Notes: generated by a model from the letters alone, not told the origin. A DNA stretch of 64,000 bases from Pandoraea aquatica (GCF_902459565.1 NZ_CABPSN010000002.1:62001-126000); one strand, 5' to 3'. Shown: positions 39,205-48,395, counted from the first letter of the stretch. Numbers and translations are program-made.

Positions 39205-39912
39205 ATGACGCACTTCCTGCTTCGAACCTTGAAACTCGCGACGCTCGGACTGTCGCTTTCTGCGGCGGCGTCTGCCGTCAACGCAGGCGAATCGCAAAGC
39301 GCGTCCGCGCCAACAATCCGCGCCATGCTCGGCGCGGCACCTATCGATCATCTCGACCCGAAGCGCACCGCGCTTCTCGTGATCGACTTCCAGAGCGAAT
39401 ACTTCACCGGCCGCATGCCGATTCCGGAGGGCGCGTCGGCGCTCGCCAACACGCAGAAGCTACTCGCGTTGGCCGATCGCACCGGCATGCCTGTCTTCCA
39501 GATTCAGCACGTCGCGCCTGCTGGTGCTGCGGTCTTCGCCATCGATGGAAAGACGGTCGCCTTCGCGCCCGGCGCTGCCCCTCGTGCCCGCGACACGGTG
39601 TTACAGAAGACGTCTGTTAGCGTTTTCGCCAGCACGGATATCGACGCACGTCTGAAGAAACTCGGCGTCGACACGCTGCTGATCACGGGCTTGATGACGC
39701 ACGCCTGCGTCGCTGGCGCAGCGCGCGACGCCGTGCCGTTGGGTTATCGCGTCGTGGTAGCATCGGACGCCACCGCGACCCGTGACATCGCACGCGCCGA
39801 CGGCACCCGCGTCGAGAGCGCAGCACTGCATCGCGCAGCCCTCGCGGAGATCGAAGACACCTTCGGCGACGTGGTGACGACCGCTCAGATGCTTCAACTG
39901 CCACTGCGCTGA
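39205..39912 (+). CDS. Exported isochorismatase-family cysteine hydrolase
   Basis: A 235-residue cysteine hydrolase. A signal peptide (LKLATLGLSLSAAASAVNA) precedes the isochorismatase fold with the catalytic triad: Asp in ALLVIDFQ, Lys in LQKTSVSVF, Cys in GLMTHACV. The family hydrolyses amides, nicotinamide, ureidoglycolate-type or isochorismate substrates; the periplasmic location is unusual for it. The LysR gene follows 38 bp downstream on the same strand and probably shares the transcript. The substrate is unknown. Confidence 0.88.
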   Translation: MTHFLLRTLKLATLGLSLSAAASAVNAGESQSASAPTIRAMLGAAPIDHLDPKRTALLVIDFQSEYFTGRMPIPEGASALANTQKLLALADRTGMPVFQIQHVAPAGAAVFAIDGKTVAFAPGAAPRARDTVLQKTSVSVFASTDIDARLKKLGVDTLLITGLMTHACVAGAARDAVPLGYRVVVASDATATRDIARADGTRVESAALHRAALAEIEDTFGDVVTTAQMLQLPLR

Positions 39913-39950
39913 ACGTCAACCAAGCGCCACCTCTCACCCTGCCCGACCCC

Positions 39951-40847
39951 ATGGACCAATTGCTGGCAATGCGCATCTTTCACGCACTCGTCGAAGCGCG
40001 CAGCTTCTCGGCGGCGGGTGAGATGCTGGGCATGTCGCATTCGAGCGTGTCGCGTCAGTTGAAGCAGACGGAAAGCGCGCTGGGGGTGGCACTGGTCAAT
40101 CGCAGCACGCGTCAGTTTTCGCTCACGCCTGCCGGTGAGCGGTACCACCGGCATTGCGTCGATATCCTCGCGCGCGTGGACGCCATGACGCACGCCATGA
40201 CCGACGAGCGCGAACAGCCGAGCGGTCCGTTGCGCGTGACAGTGCCGCTCGCCATCGGCACGCTCGAACTTCCCGCGTGGTTGCCCGCGTTTCGCCTGCG
40301 TTATCCGGACATCGATCTGACGTTGTCTTGCAGCGATCAATACGTCGATCTGCTCGCGGAAGGGTTCGACGTCGCGTTGCGCATCAGCAGCACGCCGCTG
40401 GCCGACAGCAATCTTCAGGCGAAACTGCTGACGGCATCGGAGACGGTGCTCGTCGCCTCCCCCGCCTATCTCTCGCAAGCCGGACTGCCTCGCACGCCGG
40501 AAGCACTCGCGTCGCATCAGTGTCTGCGCTTCGCAGGAGCAAACTCGCCCGACGCATGGACGATCACCGCGCCGGACGCTCAGGTACATCGTGTGACGCT
40601 CGACGGCGCATTCACCACCGACGCCATCACAGCGCTCTTTGCCGCAGCGCTCGCGGGGAGCGGCATCGCGGCGTTTACCGAACGCACGGTGCGCGCCGAA
40701 CTCTCGCTCGGCACGCTCGTGCGCGTGCTACCGCAATGCACCCTCGGCCGTAGCCACTACTACGCCCTTTATCCACAGACGCGCCACGTCAACCCGAAGG
40801 TGCGCGCGTTCATCGGCTTCATGACGGAGCACTATCGCGAGTCGTGA
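39951..40847 (+). CDS. LysR-family transcriptional regulator
   Basis: A 298-residue LysR regulator. N-terminal winged HTH (MRIFHALVEARSFSAAGEMLGMSHSSVSRQLKQTESALGVALVNRSTRQFSLTPAG), then the two-lobed substrate-binding domain (RVTVPLAIGTLELPAWLPAFRLRYPDIDL ... CLRFAGANSPDAW). It belongs to the broad CrgA-like group. It is codirectional with the exported cysteine hydrolase, so local autoregulation is plausible. Confidence 0.9.
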   Translation: MDQLLAMRIFHALVEARSFSAAGEMLGMSHSSVSRQLKQTESALGVALVNRSTRQFSLTPAGERYHRHCVDILARVDAMTHAMTDEREQPSGPLRVTVPLAIGTLELPAWLPAFRLRYPDIDLTLSCSDQYVDLLAEGFDVALRISSTPLADSNLQAKLLTASETVLVASPAYLSQAGLPRTPEALASHQCLRFAGANSPDAWTITAPDAQVHRVTLDGAFTTDAITALFAAALAGSGIAAFTERTVRAELSLGTLVRVLPQCTLGRSHYYALYPQTRHVNPKVRAFIGFMTEHYRES

Positions 40848-40942
40848 GCGCATCACCGGCGCTGCAACAACGACCGTCAGACAAGCCTGCGCGCCTCGTG
40901 TCAGAATCCGGGAATTCGTTCCGATCTTGCGAGGCCGTTCTC

Positions 40943-41806
40943 ATGACCGATCCGAAAGACATCGCCCCCGAAAGCACCGCCGCGCGCGTGGCGCTCTGGC
41001 GCGCGTTGCATCTCGAAGTCGATGCAGAGCCGCCGGTGCTAGCCGACGACGTCGGCCTACGCTTGCTCGCACCGCCGGACGACTGGCGCGAGCGTGGAGA
41101 CATGCACCCGGCGTTCACGCGTCCGTTTCGCGCGTCCATCGTCGCGCGGGCGCGTTACATCGAAGACCTCGTCATCGCAGAGATGAAGCGTGGCGTGCGG
41201 CAATACGTCATTCTCGGCGCGGGCCTCGACAGCTTCGCGCAGCGTCATCCCGAACTCGCCGGATCGCTCTCGATTTTCGAAGTCGATAAACCGGGGCCGC
41301 AGCGCTGGAAGCACGACCGTCTCATCGCGTTGGGCTACGGCGTGCAGGACTGGCTGCACTTCGTGCCCGTGGATTTCGAAGCGGGAGAGTCGTGGCGTGA
41401 CGCATTGTTGCAACATGGCTTCGACGCGAGCCAGCCCGCCGTGATCGTTTCGACGGGCGTGAGCATGTATCTGACGCGCGAGGCCAACGGCGCGACGCTG
41501 CGTGAGGTGGCGTCGTTCGCGGGCGACGGGTCGACACTGGCGATGACGTTTCTGTTGCCGCTGGAGATGGCGGATCCGGAGGTGCGACCGGGGCTGGAGA
41601 TGGCGGAGAAAGGCGCACGCGCGAGCGGCACGCCGTTCATCAGCTTCTTCACGCCGGATGACATGATGGCGTTCGCTCGCGAGAACGGGTTTGCGGATGC
41701 GCAGCACGTGTCCGCCGCCGCGCTTACAGCACGTTACTTCGCCCATCGTACCGACGGCCTGCATCCCCCGGCGAACGCCGAGGAGTTACTGATCGCGACA
41801 ACGTAG
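40943..41806 (+). CDS. SAM-dependent methyltransferase, leucine carboxyl methyltransferase-like family
   Basis: A 287-residue member of the LCM/Ppm1p-like family of putative O-methyltransferases. Seen: FRASIVARARYIEDLV, QYVILGAGLDSFAQRHPEL (SAM motif I), IFEVDKPGPQRWK, PAVIVSTGVSMYLT. The start ATG at 40943 precedes the conserved part; an upstream frame overlapping the LysR stop is unlikely. Substrate unknown; related proteins in actinobacteria and burkholderias methylate small molecules. Confidence 0.87.
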   Translation: MTDPKDIAPESTAARVALWRALHLEVDAEPPVLADDVGLRLLAPPDDWRERGDMHPAFTRPFRASIVARARYIEDLVIAEMKRGVRQYVILGAGLDSFAQRHPELAGSLSIFEVDKPGPQRWKHDRLIALGYGVQDWLHFVPVDFEAGESWRDALLQHGFDASQPAVIVSTGVSMYLTREANGATLREVASFAGDGSTLAMTFLLPLEMADPEVRPGLEMAEKGARASGTPFISFFTPDDMMAFARENGFADAQHVSAAALTARYFAHRTDGLHPPANAEELLIATT

Positions 41807-41924
41807 CGCGACGGTTGAGAAGATTTTTCGTTGTCCTGTACTGCGAAACATGCGTGATCGCGATATGCTGCCCCGGCGGTGCGGTTTGCCGCGCGTATCC
41901 AGAAAAGTCCACCGGAGGGACCGC

Positions 41925-42497
41925 ATGACGCTGACTGAACTTCTCATCCCTACATTCCTGCACATGCTGCGTAGCCATGGCGCGTGGCTCGACAAGGCGG
42001 CCGCGTACGAGAAAGCGAAAGGCAAGGATGCCGACGCGCTGATGACGCTGCGTCTCGCACCCGACATGTACCCGCTCGCCGCACAGGCGCGCTTTGCGAG
42101 CTACCTGTCGATGGAGCCGGTGCATCGCCTGCGTGGCGAAGCCATTCCGGAAGCCACGAAAGAGATTCAACGCGAAGGCTGGAACAGCAGTCAGCATCCG
42201 GGCACCTTCGCTGAGGCTAAAGCGCGCCTCGCGACCGCCATCGAATTTCTCGAAGCGTTGCCGGGCAACGCGCTCGACGCAGGCGAATACATCGATATCG
42301 CGCTTGAGTTGCCCAACGGCGTGGTGTTCGACATGACCGGCGAGCAGTACGCGCGCGATTGGGCACTCGCTCAGTTCTACTTCCACACTAATACCGCCTA
42401 TAGCATTCTGCGTCAGCACGGCGTGGAACTCGGCAAGGGTGAGTACGTAGCGCATGCGCTCGCGTATCTGCGTCCGGGCACGCTGCCCAAGGGCTAA
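41925..42497 (+). CDS. DUF1993-family protein
   Basis: A 190-residue soluble helical protein of the DUF1993 family, related to the DinB-like four-helix fold. MTLTELLIPTFLHMLRSHGAWLDKAAAYEKAKGKDADALMTLRLAPDMYPLAAQ and DWALAQFYFHTNTAYSILRQHGVELGK are characteristic, with the conserved C-terminal His in YFHTNTAY. Start ATG follows CGGAGGGACCGC. Function unknown. Confidence 0.9.
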   Translation: MTLTELLIPTFLHMLRSHGAWLDKAAAYEKAKGKDADALMTLRLAPDMYPLAAQARFASYLSMEPVHRLRGEAIPEATKEIQREGWNSSQHPGTFAEAKARLATAIEFLEALPGNALDAGEYIDIALELPNGVVFDMTGEQYARDWALAQFYFHTNTAYSILRQHGVELGKGEYVAHALAYLRPGTLPKG

Positions 42498-42528
42498 GCC
42501 TGCTGCGGCGACGAAGGGACGCATGGAC

Positions 42529-42554
42529 GAAGGGCGGAGATTTCTCCGCCCTTC
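42529..42554 (+). terminator. Hairpin terminator between convergent genes
   Basis: GAAGGGCGGAGA (42529-42540) pairs with TCTCCGCCCTTC (42543-42554). It ends the DUF1993 gene; it may also stop the leftward epoxide hydrolase transcript. Confidence 0.8.
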
Positions 42555-42593
42555 TCATTTCTCGCGACACTCAATGCATTCAACGCTGTACGA

Positions 42594-43934
42594 TCAACGC
42601 ACCGACCTGAACGCCAGACGCAGATCGTGGCTCAGCGTATCCGGTTGCTCCCACGCGGCGAAGTGGCCGCCCTTGGCCGGACGACTGTAGTAGATCAGGT
42701 TGGGGAACGCCTTTTTCGCCCAGCTCTCCGGCGCTTGATACAGCTCATCCGGGAACGCGCTGACGGCAACCGGGATCTTGATGCCTTTCGGCGCGAAGAA
42801 CGCAAGCTTGTTCTCCCAATACAGTCGCGCCGACGACACCGCCGTGTTCGTGAGCCAGTACAGCGTGATGTTGTCGAGCACGTCGTCACGCGTCAGACCT
42901 TCCTGCTTTCCATCGAACACACGCGCGATCAACTCGTAACTGCGCGCATCGTGATCCAGCATCCACGCCGCCAGGCCGACGGGCGAATCCTCGATGCCGT
43001 ACAACGTCTGCGGACGTGCCGTCATCTCCTGCGCATAGGCGAGGCCATGCGAGTAGAAGAAGTCGAGCTGCTCGTAGGCGCGCTTCTCGTCCGCCGACAG
43101 ATTCGCCGGTGCCGGTTTGTGCGCGTCGAGCGAGCGCTGAATTTCGTCGGGCACGGCCCCGGGCATGTTCGTGTGAATCGCCAGTAATCCCGGGGGTGCC
43201 TGCACGGCCATCTGCTCGGTCACGGCATCGCCCCAGTCGCCACCTTGCGCGACGTAGTGCTGATAGCCGAGCCGTCGCATCAACTCCTCCCACGCACGGG
43301 CGATGTGCGCCGGGTCCCAGCCCAGTTCGTTGGGTTTGCCCGAGAAGCCGTAGCCCGGCAGCGAAGGAATCACGATGTCGAACGCGTCGTCGGCGCTGCC
43401 GCCGTGCGCCGTCGGATTGGTGAGCGGATCGATCAGCTTCAGTTGCTCGACGACCGACCCCGGCCAGCCGTGCGTCACGATGATGGGCAACGCGTTCTTG
43501 TTCTTCGAACGCACGTGAATGAAATGGATATCCACGCCATCGATGTTCGTCACGAACTGCGGCAAGGCATTCAGCTTCGACTCCACACGACGCCAGTCGT
43601 AGTCGTTCGCCCAGTACTGCGCGAGCTTCTTCATCGTCTCAAGCTGCACGCCCTGCGTGCCGTCGTTCACCAGTTCGCGACTCGGCCATTTGGTGGCAGC
43701 GATGCGCTGGCGCAAGTCCTTCAACGATTGCTCCGACGCGTGGAACTGGAACGGACGGATGGACGTGTCCACGGCCTGTGTCGACGCGCTTGCCGACGGT
43801 GCGGCTTGCGACGGCTGCGCGGCGCTGGCCCACGCGGGCATAAACATGCCGATGGACGCGAGTGCAGTCGTCACCGCCAGCACACGAATCGGATGCGCGC
43901 GGCTGGCGCGACGAGGGAGTTTTGCTGAATGCAT
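42594..43934 (-). CDS. Exported epoxide hydrolase-family alpha/beta hydrolase
   Basis: A 446-residue protein. Signal peptide (VLAVTTALASIGMFMPAWASA), then the epoxide hydrolase N-terminal domain (SIRPFQFHASEQSLKDLRQRIAATKWPS ... YWANDYDWRRVESKLN) and alpha/beta hydrolase core: oxyanion motif HGWPGS, nucleophile Asp in QGGDWGD, cap domain, catalytic His in KGGHFAAWEQP. Hydrolyses epoxides to diols, here in the periplasm. It starts 26 bp after ohr on the same strand, so the two are probably co-transcribed and induced by organic peroxides. Confidence 0.9.
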   Translation of the reverse strand: MHSAKLPRRASRAHPIRVLAVTTALASIGMFMPAWASAAQPSQAAPSASASTQAVDTSIRPFQFHASEQSLKDLRQRIAATKWPSRELVNDGTQGVQLETMKKLAQYWANDYDWRRVESKLNALPQFVTNIDGVDIHFIHVRSKNKNALPIIVTHGWPGSVVEQLKLIDPLTNPTAHGGSADDAFDIVIPSLPGYGFSGKPNELGWDPAHIARAWEELMRRLGYQHYVAQGGDWGDAVTEQMAVQAPPGLLAIHTNMPGAVPDEIQRSLDAHKPAPANLSADEKRAYEQLDFFYSHGLAYAQEMTARPQTLYGIEDSPVGLAAWMLDHDARSYELIARVFDGKQEGLTRDDVLDNITLYWLTNTAVSSARLYWENKLAFFAPKGIKIPVAVSAFPDELYQAPESWAKKAFPNLIYYSRPAKGGHFAAWEQPDTLSHDLRLAFRSVR

Positions 43935-43960
43935 TTTCTGTGTCTCGGGGGAAAGAGGCG

Positions 43961-44371
43961 TCAGACGAGGTTGAGTTCGACGTCGATGTTGTTGCGCGTC
44001 GCCTTCGAGTACGGGCAGGTCTGGTGGGCCGCGTCGATGAGCGCCAGGGCGACGTCGCGCTCAAGTCCCGGCAGGCTGACGTTCAGGCGTGCCTTCAGGA
44101 AGTACGCGCCGTCTTCATTGGCGAGATCGACTTCGGCGTCGACGGCCGTGTCGGCGGGCAGCTGAATCTTCAGCTTGCCGGCGGCCAGCCCCATCGCACC
44201 GATAAAGCAGGCCGACCAGCCAGCGGCGAAAAGCTGCTCCGGGTTCGTACCGGGACCGCTCGATCCGGGCGAGGACAGTTTGACGTCGAGCTTGCCGTCG
44301 GAGCTGAGCGCCGAGCCGTCGCGGCCGCCGGTGGTGTGGGTTTTGCCGGTGTAGAGGATCTTGCTAGCCAT
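43961..44371 (-). CDS. ohr: Organic hydroperoxide resistance protein
   Basis: A 136-residue thiol peroxidase of the Ohr/OsmC family that reduces organic hydroperoxides using lipoylated partners. MASKILYTGKTHTTGGRDG, NPEQLFAAGWSACFIGAM (peroxidatic Cys55) and HQTCPYSKATRNNIDVELNL (resolving Cys119) are diagnostic. Start ATG 44371. Divergent from ohrR with two palindromic operators between; the epoxide hydrolase follows in the same operon. Confidence 0.97.
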   Translation of the reverse strand: MASKILYTGKTHTTGGRDGSALSSDGKLDVKLSSPGSSGPGTNPEQLFAAGWSACFIGAMGLAAGKLKIQLPADTAVDAEVDLANEDGAYFLKARLNVSLPGLERDVALALIDAAHQTCPYSKATRNNIDVELNLV

Positions 44372-44425
44372 GATGTTTTCCTTTCGATTTGGGTTGAGAT
44401 TGCCTGTGAATTGTCTTTTGCTCGT

Positions 44426-44442
44426 ATCCGATGTAATCGGAT
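44426..44442. promoter_or_regulatory. OhrR operator 1
   Basis: ATCCGATGTAATCGGAT, a perfect 17-bp palindrome (ATCCGAT-3-ATCGGAT), followed by GCGATGAA. It is 55 bp upstream of ohr. Confidence 0.85.
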
Positions 44443-44483
44443 GCGATGAATAATGCGACAGGCGAAATCAAAAGTCAACACCT

Positions 44484-44498
44484 TCCGATTAAATCGGA
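44484..44498. promoter_or_regulatory. OhrR operator 2
   Basis: TCCGATTAAATCGGA, the same palindrome with a different 3-bp centre, also followed by TGCGATG. It is 51 bp before ohrR, so the two sites could control the two divergent promoters. Confidence 0.85.
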
Positions 44499-44548
44499 TG
44501 CGATGTATATTATGGTCAAATTGAACGAACCCACGAGAACTGAACATC

Positions 44549-45007
44549 ATGAGCAAATCCAAGCCCACAGACGCCCCGCTGCCGAACCTCAGCGACTTCC
44601 TGTGTTTTGCGGTGTACTCGGCCAATCTGGCCTTCGGCCGCGCCTACAAGTCGATCCTTGATGAACTGGGCATCACCTACACCCAATGGATCACGATCGT
44701 GGCGCTCTGGGAGGACGACAATCTTTCCGTCAAGCGACTGGGCGAGAAGCTGTTCCTGGAGTCGAACACGCTGACGCCCATCCTGAAGAAGCTCGAAGAA
44801 CTCGGCTATCTGCGACGTCAGCGCGATCCCGCCGACGAGCGGCAGGTCATCGTCAGTCTGACCGAGGAAGGGAAGCAACTGCGCAAGAAGGGTGCGCAGC
44901 GCGATCTGATTGCGGCGACGGGCCTCGATCCGGAGGAGTTCGACCGCACGCAGAAGGCCGTCGCGAAAATGCGCGACAGCCTGCTTAAGCACGCTAACGG
45001 CGATTGA
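44549..45007 (+). CDS. ohrR: Organic peroxide-sensing repressor
   Basis: A 152-residue MarR-family repressor. Reactive Cys19 is in LSDFLCFAVYSANLAF, followed by LGITYTQWITIVALWE, the recognition region ESNTLTPILKKLEELGYL, and the wing RDPADERQVIVSLTEEG. It represses ohr by binding the operators in the divergent gap; oxidation of the Cys by organic peroxides releases it. It is 177 bp from ohr. It is a paralogue of the Cys-less regulator at 1869. Confidence 0.95.
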   Translation: MSKSKPTDAPLPNLSDFLCFAVYSANLAFGRAYKSILDELGITYTQWITIVALWEDDNLSVKRLGEKLFLESNTLTPILKKLEELGYLRRQRDPADERQVIVSLTEEGKQLRKKGAQRDLIAATGLDPEEFDRTQKAVAKMRDSLLKHANGD

Positions 45008-45043
45008 ACGGCCGAGCGTCGTCTGCCACGCATCGCCCGTGCA

Positions 45044-45922
45044 TCACTCGCCGATCAGAAACGGCGGTCCGAAGCGCGTCGCGATGTGTTCCGTCGACTC
45101 GAACAACTCGCGCAGGACCTGACTCGTGCACGTCGGTTGCACGTAGAGATAGAACGCGACGTCGGGCAGGCGCGGCAATCCGTCGGCCTCCGAGAGTACG
45201 CGCATGTTGGCGTCGAGTAATTCGGTGGTGCGGGCCGTGACACCCAGGCCCGCGCTGATCGCGGCCTTGATGCCGGTGAGCGTCGGTGAGATGAAGCTCG
45301 TGCGCCACGCAATGCCCGCCGCATTCAGCCGCTCGATAGACAGGCGACGGAACAGACTCAACTCGTCCGCCATCACGAGCGGCACGGGGGCCGACGAGTT
45401 GAAGATGAAGTCGTCGGCACAGATCCACACCATCGGCGACGTGCGCAATTTGATGCCGGGAAAACCTTCGTCGTAACGCGTCGAGATCGCGAGATCGAGT
45501 TCGTTATCGCGCAGCGCGTCCATCAAGTGCGGGCTGCGTCCGACGTTGATCTCCAACTGTAATTCCGCCGAGAGTTTCGACAGGCGCCGCAACATGCTCG
45601 GCAGAATCGACTCCGCCACATCGTGCGGCGAGCCGATGCGCAATTTCTCCGCCGGTCCGCGCGTCTGCATGACCTGCACCGCCTGATCGTTGAGCGCGAG
45701 AATCTTATTGGCATACGCGACGAGACGCACGCCATCCGTCGTCATCGTCTTCTGCCGCCCCTGCTTTTCGAACAGCGGGCAACCCATTTCCTGCTCAAGC
45801 CGTTGCATCTGCTGCGTGATGGCCGACTGCGTGCGACCCACGCGTGTGGCGGCCGCCGCAAACGTCTCATGCTGCGCAATCGCGACGAAAGTCCGCAGCA
45901 GATCGATATCGAGATTTCGCAT
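45044..45922 (-). CDS. LysR-family regulator of the sulfur/amino-acid operon
   Basis: A 292-residue LysR regulator (winged HTH: LDIDLLRTFVAIAQHETFAAAATRVGRTQSAITQQMQRLEQEMGCPLFEKQGRQ). The substrate-binding domain begins LRIGSPHDVAESILPSMLRRLSKL. It is divergent from the ABC-importer operon starting at 46159 and is the likely regulator of it. Start ATG 45922 matches the family. A 16-bp palindrome sits 22 bp upstream of its start. Confidence 0.9.
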   Translation of the reverse strand: MRNLDIDLLRTFVAIAQHETFAAAATRVGRTQSAITQQMQRLEQEMGCPLFEKQGRQKTMTTDGVRLVAYANKILALNDQAVQVMQTRGPAEKLRIGSPHDVAESILPSMLRRLSKLSAELQLEINVGRSPHLMDALRDNELDLAISTRYDEGFPGIKLRTSPMVWICADDFIFNSSAPVPLVMADELSLFRRLSIERLNAAGIAWRTSFISPTLTGIKAAISAGLGVTARTTELLDANMRVLSEADGLPRLPDVAFYLYVQPTCTSQVLRELFESTEHIATRFGPPFLIGE

Positions 45923-45944
45923 GGTCGTCCGCCTTGATACTTCA

Positions 45945-45960
45945 GAAACGTTAATGTTTC
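45945..45960. promoter_or_regulatory. Candidate LysR-type binding palindrome
   Basis: GAAACGTTAATGTTTC, arms GAAAC/GTTTC with a 6-bp centre, next to the LysR start and far (199 bp) from the importer's ATG. Its place favours autoregulation; further sites would be needed nearer the operon promoter. Confidence 0.5.
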
Positions 45961-46158
45961 CGGGATAAAAATTAAATTGTTCTGGAGAATTTTGGTGGAT
46001 AACCTGCCTGACACTCAAGCAATATTTATGTGACCGGGGGTGGAAGCCGGCATTGATCGGTCCCCCGCTAATCGATTTGCGTCATTTGCTTTCGCGCACA
46101 CGACATCGAATCCGTCGAATCGATACGCCTTCGGTCAAACCCAAGGAGACTCAGGATC

Positions 46159-46992
46159 ATGTGGCAACGACACCTTGCCGGCGCGCTGTTCGCAACACTC
46201 GCCATGACGGGCATCACGCACCTGGCGCACGCCGACCAGCTGGCTGACATCAAGGCGCGCGGCACGCTCGTTTGCGGCACGCAAAACGCCAGCGAACCGT
46301 ATGCATTTCCCGATGCCGCCACGCGCAAGATCGTCGGCTTCGACGTCGACGTGTGCACCGCGCTCGCGAAAGGCCTCGGCGTGAAGCTCGAACACCGCGC
46401 CCTGTCGACCGACGCCCGTATCCCCGAACTCAAGACGCGCCGCGTCGACGTGCTCGCCGCCGCCGTCGCGTGGATGCCGGCCCGCGCCGCGCAGGTCGAC
46501 TTCAGCGATCAGTACTTCGTCGCCCCGATTCGCGTGCTGGTGCGCGCCGACTCGCCGGTGCAGACGCTCGATCAGCTCTCGGGCAAGAAGATCGCCGCCT
46601 CGGAAGGTTCCAGCTCGGCGGCGGTGTCGGTCACGCGCCTGCCCGACTCGAATCTGCTGACGTTCCACGACATCTCGTCGGCGTTCCTCGCGCTGCAACA
46701 AGGCAAGGTCGAAGGGCTGGTGGCGGGGCAACTGATTCTCGCGCGCTTCGCCAACGAAGCGGCCGCCAAGGGCGGACAGCAATACCGTCTGCTGACCAAG
46801 CCGGTGTTCGAAGAGCGCTGGGGCGTGGTGATGAACAAGGGCGAGCCGGCGCTGCGCGAAGCCGTGAACAAGATTCTGGTCGACTACGACAAGACGAACG
46901 GCTTGCAGGACAGCTTCGAGAAGTGGCTCGGCAGCAAGTCCGTGTACAAGTTCACGCGCGACTACAAGGTCGAGCCGATCAAGGTGCAGTGA
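46159..46992 (+). CDS. ABC importer periplasmic binding protein, polar amino-acid family
   Basis: A 277-residue substrate-binding protein of the bacterial type 3 family. Signal peptide (HLAGALFATLAMTGITHLAHA) then IKARGTLVCGTQNASEPYAFPD, FDVDVCTALAKGLGVKLEH and the ligand-binding Arg/Asp pattern of amino-acid receptors. First gene of the operon divergent from the LysR regulator. With the two permeases and ATPase it forms a complete importer; given the downstream enzymes a sulfur amino acid such as cystine, cysteine or a thiol derivative is the likely ligand (inference). Confidence 0.9.
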   Translation: MWQRHLAGALFATLAMTGITHLAHADQLADIKARGTLVCGTQNASEPYAFPDAATRKIVGFDVDVCTALAKGLGVKLEHRALSTDARIPELKTRRVDVLAAAVAWMPARAAQVDFSDQYFVAPIRVLVRADSPVQTLDQLSGKKIAASEGSSSAAVSVTRLPDSNLLTFHDISSAFLALQQGKVEGLVAGQLILARFANEAAAKGGQQYRLLTKPVFEERWGVVMNKGEPALREAVNKILVDYDKTNGLQDSFEKWLGSKSVYKFTRDYKVEPIKVQ

Positions 46993-47007
46993 GCGAGACG
47001 TCGCACA

Positions 47008-47700
47008 ATGTTCGATCTCTCGTTTCTGCTCGAAGACGGTTACCTGAAGCTATTCCGCGACGGTGTACTGACCACGCTCAAGCTGTTCGTGGTCTCGGGA
47101 ATGCTGGCCATCGTCGTGGGCATCGTGCTCACGACGCTGCGCGCCCTGCCGGTGAAGCTCTTCAAGGGCTTCGTGATCGTGGTGGTGGAGTATCACCGCA
47201 ACGTGCCGGTGCTGGTGCAGATTCTTGTCTGGTACTTCGGCGTGCCGCAACTACTGCCGGAAGGTCTGCGCGACTGGATCAACGCGGGCAATACCGAGTT
47301 CTTCTTCGCGACGATCGCGCTGGCGCTCAACGCCGGCGCGTTCATCTCGGAAGACCTGCGCTCGGGCCTGCGTGCGATTCCGCATACGCAGCAGGAAGCC
47401 GCGTGGTCCATCGGTCTCACGTACTTGCAGTCGTTTCGCTACGTGATTCTGCCGCAAGGCATTCGCGTGGCGCTGCCCGCATTGCTCAACCAGTCGCTGT
47501 TGCTGTTCAAGAACAGTTCGCTCGCGATGGCGATCGGCGTGCATGAGTTGCTGTACCGCACGCGTCAGATCGATAACCTGACGTTCCGTACCTTCGACGT
47601 GTTTCTGGTGGCCACGATTCTGTATCTGATCGGCACGCTCGCGCTCATGGCGCTCTCCGAGCACTTCGCCAAGCGCCGCACGGCGCCCTCGGGAGTCTGA
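47008..47700 (+). CDS. ABC importer permease 1
   Basis: A 230-residue His/Glu/Gln/Arg-type permease. Five predicted helices and the coupling motif EAAWSIGLTYLQSFRYVILPQGIRVALPALLNQS. Lies 15 bp after the binding-protein gene and 2 bp before permease 2. Membrane channel subunit of the importer. Confidence 0.92.
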   Translation: MFDLSFLLEDGYLKLFRDGVLTTLKLFVVSGMLAIVVGIVLTTLRALPVKLFKGFVIVVVEYHRNVPVLVQILVWYFGVPQLLPEGLRDWINAGNTEFFFATIALALNAGAFISEDLRSGLRAIPHTQQEAAWSIGLTYLQSFRYVILPQGIRVALPALLNQSLLLFKNSSLAMAIGVHELLYRTRQIDNLTFRTFDVFLVATILYLIGTLALMALSEHFAKRRTAPSGV

Positions 47701-47702
47701 CG

Positions 47703-48395
47703 ATGTTCGAGATTCTTCACGACTATCTCGCACTGTTCCTCGTCGGCAGCTGGCCCAACGGACCGCTCGGCGGTGTGGCGATCACGCTGATTCTGTCGGC
47801 ACTGGGCTTGGTGATTTCGTTTCCGATTTCGGTGCTGATCGGTCTGGCGCAGGTCTCGCCGTGGCGCTGGATGCGACGCCTCGCCGGTATCTGGACACGC
47901 TTCGTGCGCGGCATTCCGTTGCTGATGATCATCTTCTGGGCGTACTTCGCTGTGCCGCTGCTGGTGGGGGCCGAAGTCTCGGCGTTCACTACGGCCGTGT
48001 GCGCGATCATCGTCTACGAAAGCGCCTTCCTGTCGCAGATCGTGCGCGCAGGTCTCGAGGGGCTGCCGCGTGGGCAGATGGAAGCGGCGCGCTCGAACGG
48101 GCTGTCGTGGCTGCAAAGCATGCGTTACGTGCAACTGCCGCAGGCGCTCGCGAACATGCTGCCGTCCATCGTCAACCAGTTCGTATCGATCATCAAGGCG
48201 ACGTCGCTCGCTTACGTGATCGGCGTGCCGGAACTGACGTACTCGGCGGCGCAGGTCAATACGATCACGCTGACCAAGCCGCTGCAAACGTTCCTCGTGC
48301 TCGCAGCGTTCTATTTTGTGTTGTGTTTCGCCATTTCCCGATTCGCCGGCTGGCTGGAGCGACGTATCGCCCGCCAGCGCGCGGGACTGGCGTAA
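47703..48395 (+). CDS. ABC importer permease 2
   Basis: A 230-residue paralogue of the first permease. The coupling helix is MEAARSNGLSWLQSMRYVQLPQALANMLPSIVNQF. Heterodimer partner; starts 2 bp after the first permease stop, so translationally linked. Confidence 0.92.
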   Translation: MFEILHDYLALFLVGSWPNGPLGGVAITLILSALGLVISFPISVLIGLAQVSPWRWMRRLAGIWTRFVRGIPLLMIIFWAYFAVPLLVGAEVSAFTTAVCAIIVYESAFLSQIVRAGLEGLPRGQMEAARSNGLSWLQSMRYVQLPQALANMLPSIVNQFVSIIKATSLAYVIGVPELTYSAAQVNTITLTKPLQTFLVLAAFYFVLCFAISRFAGWLERRIARQRAGLA

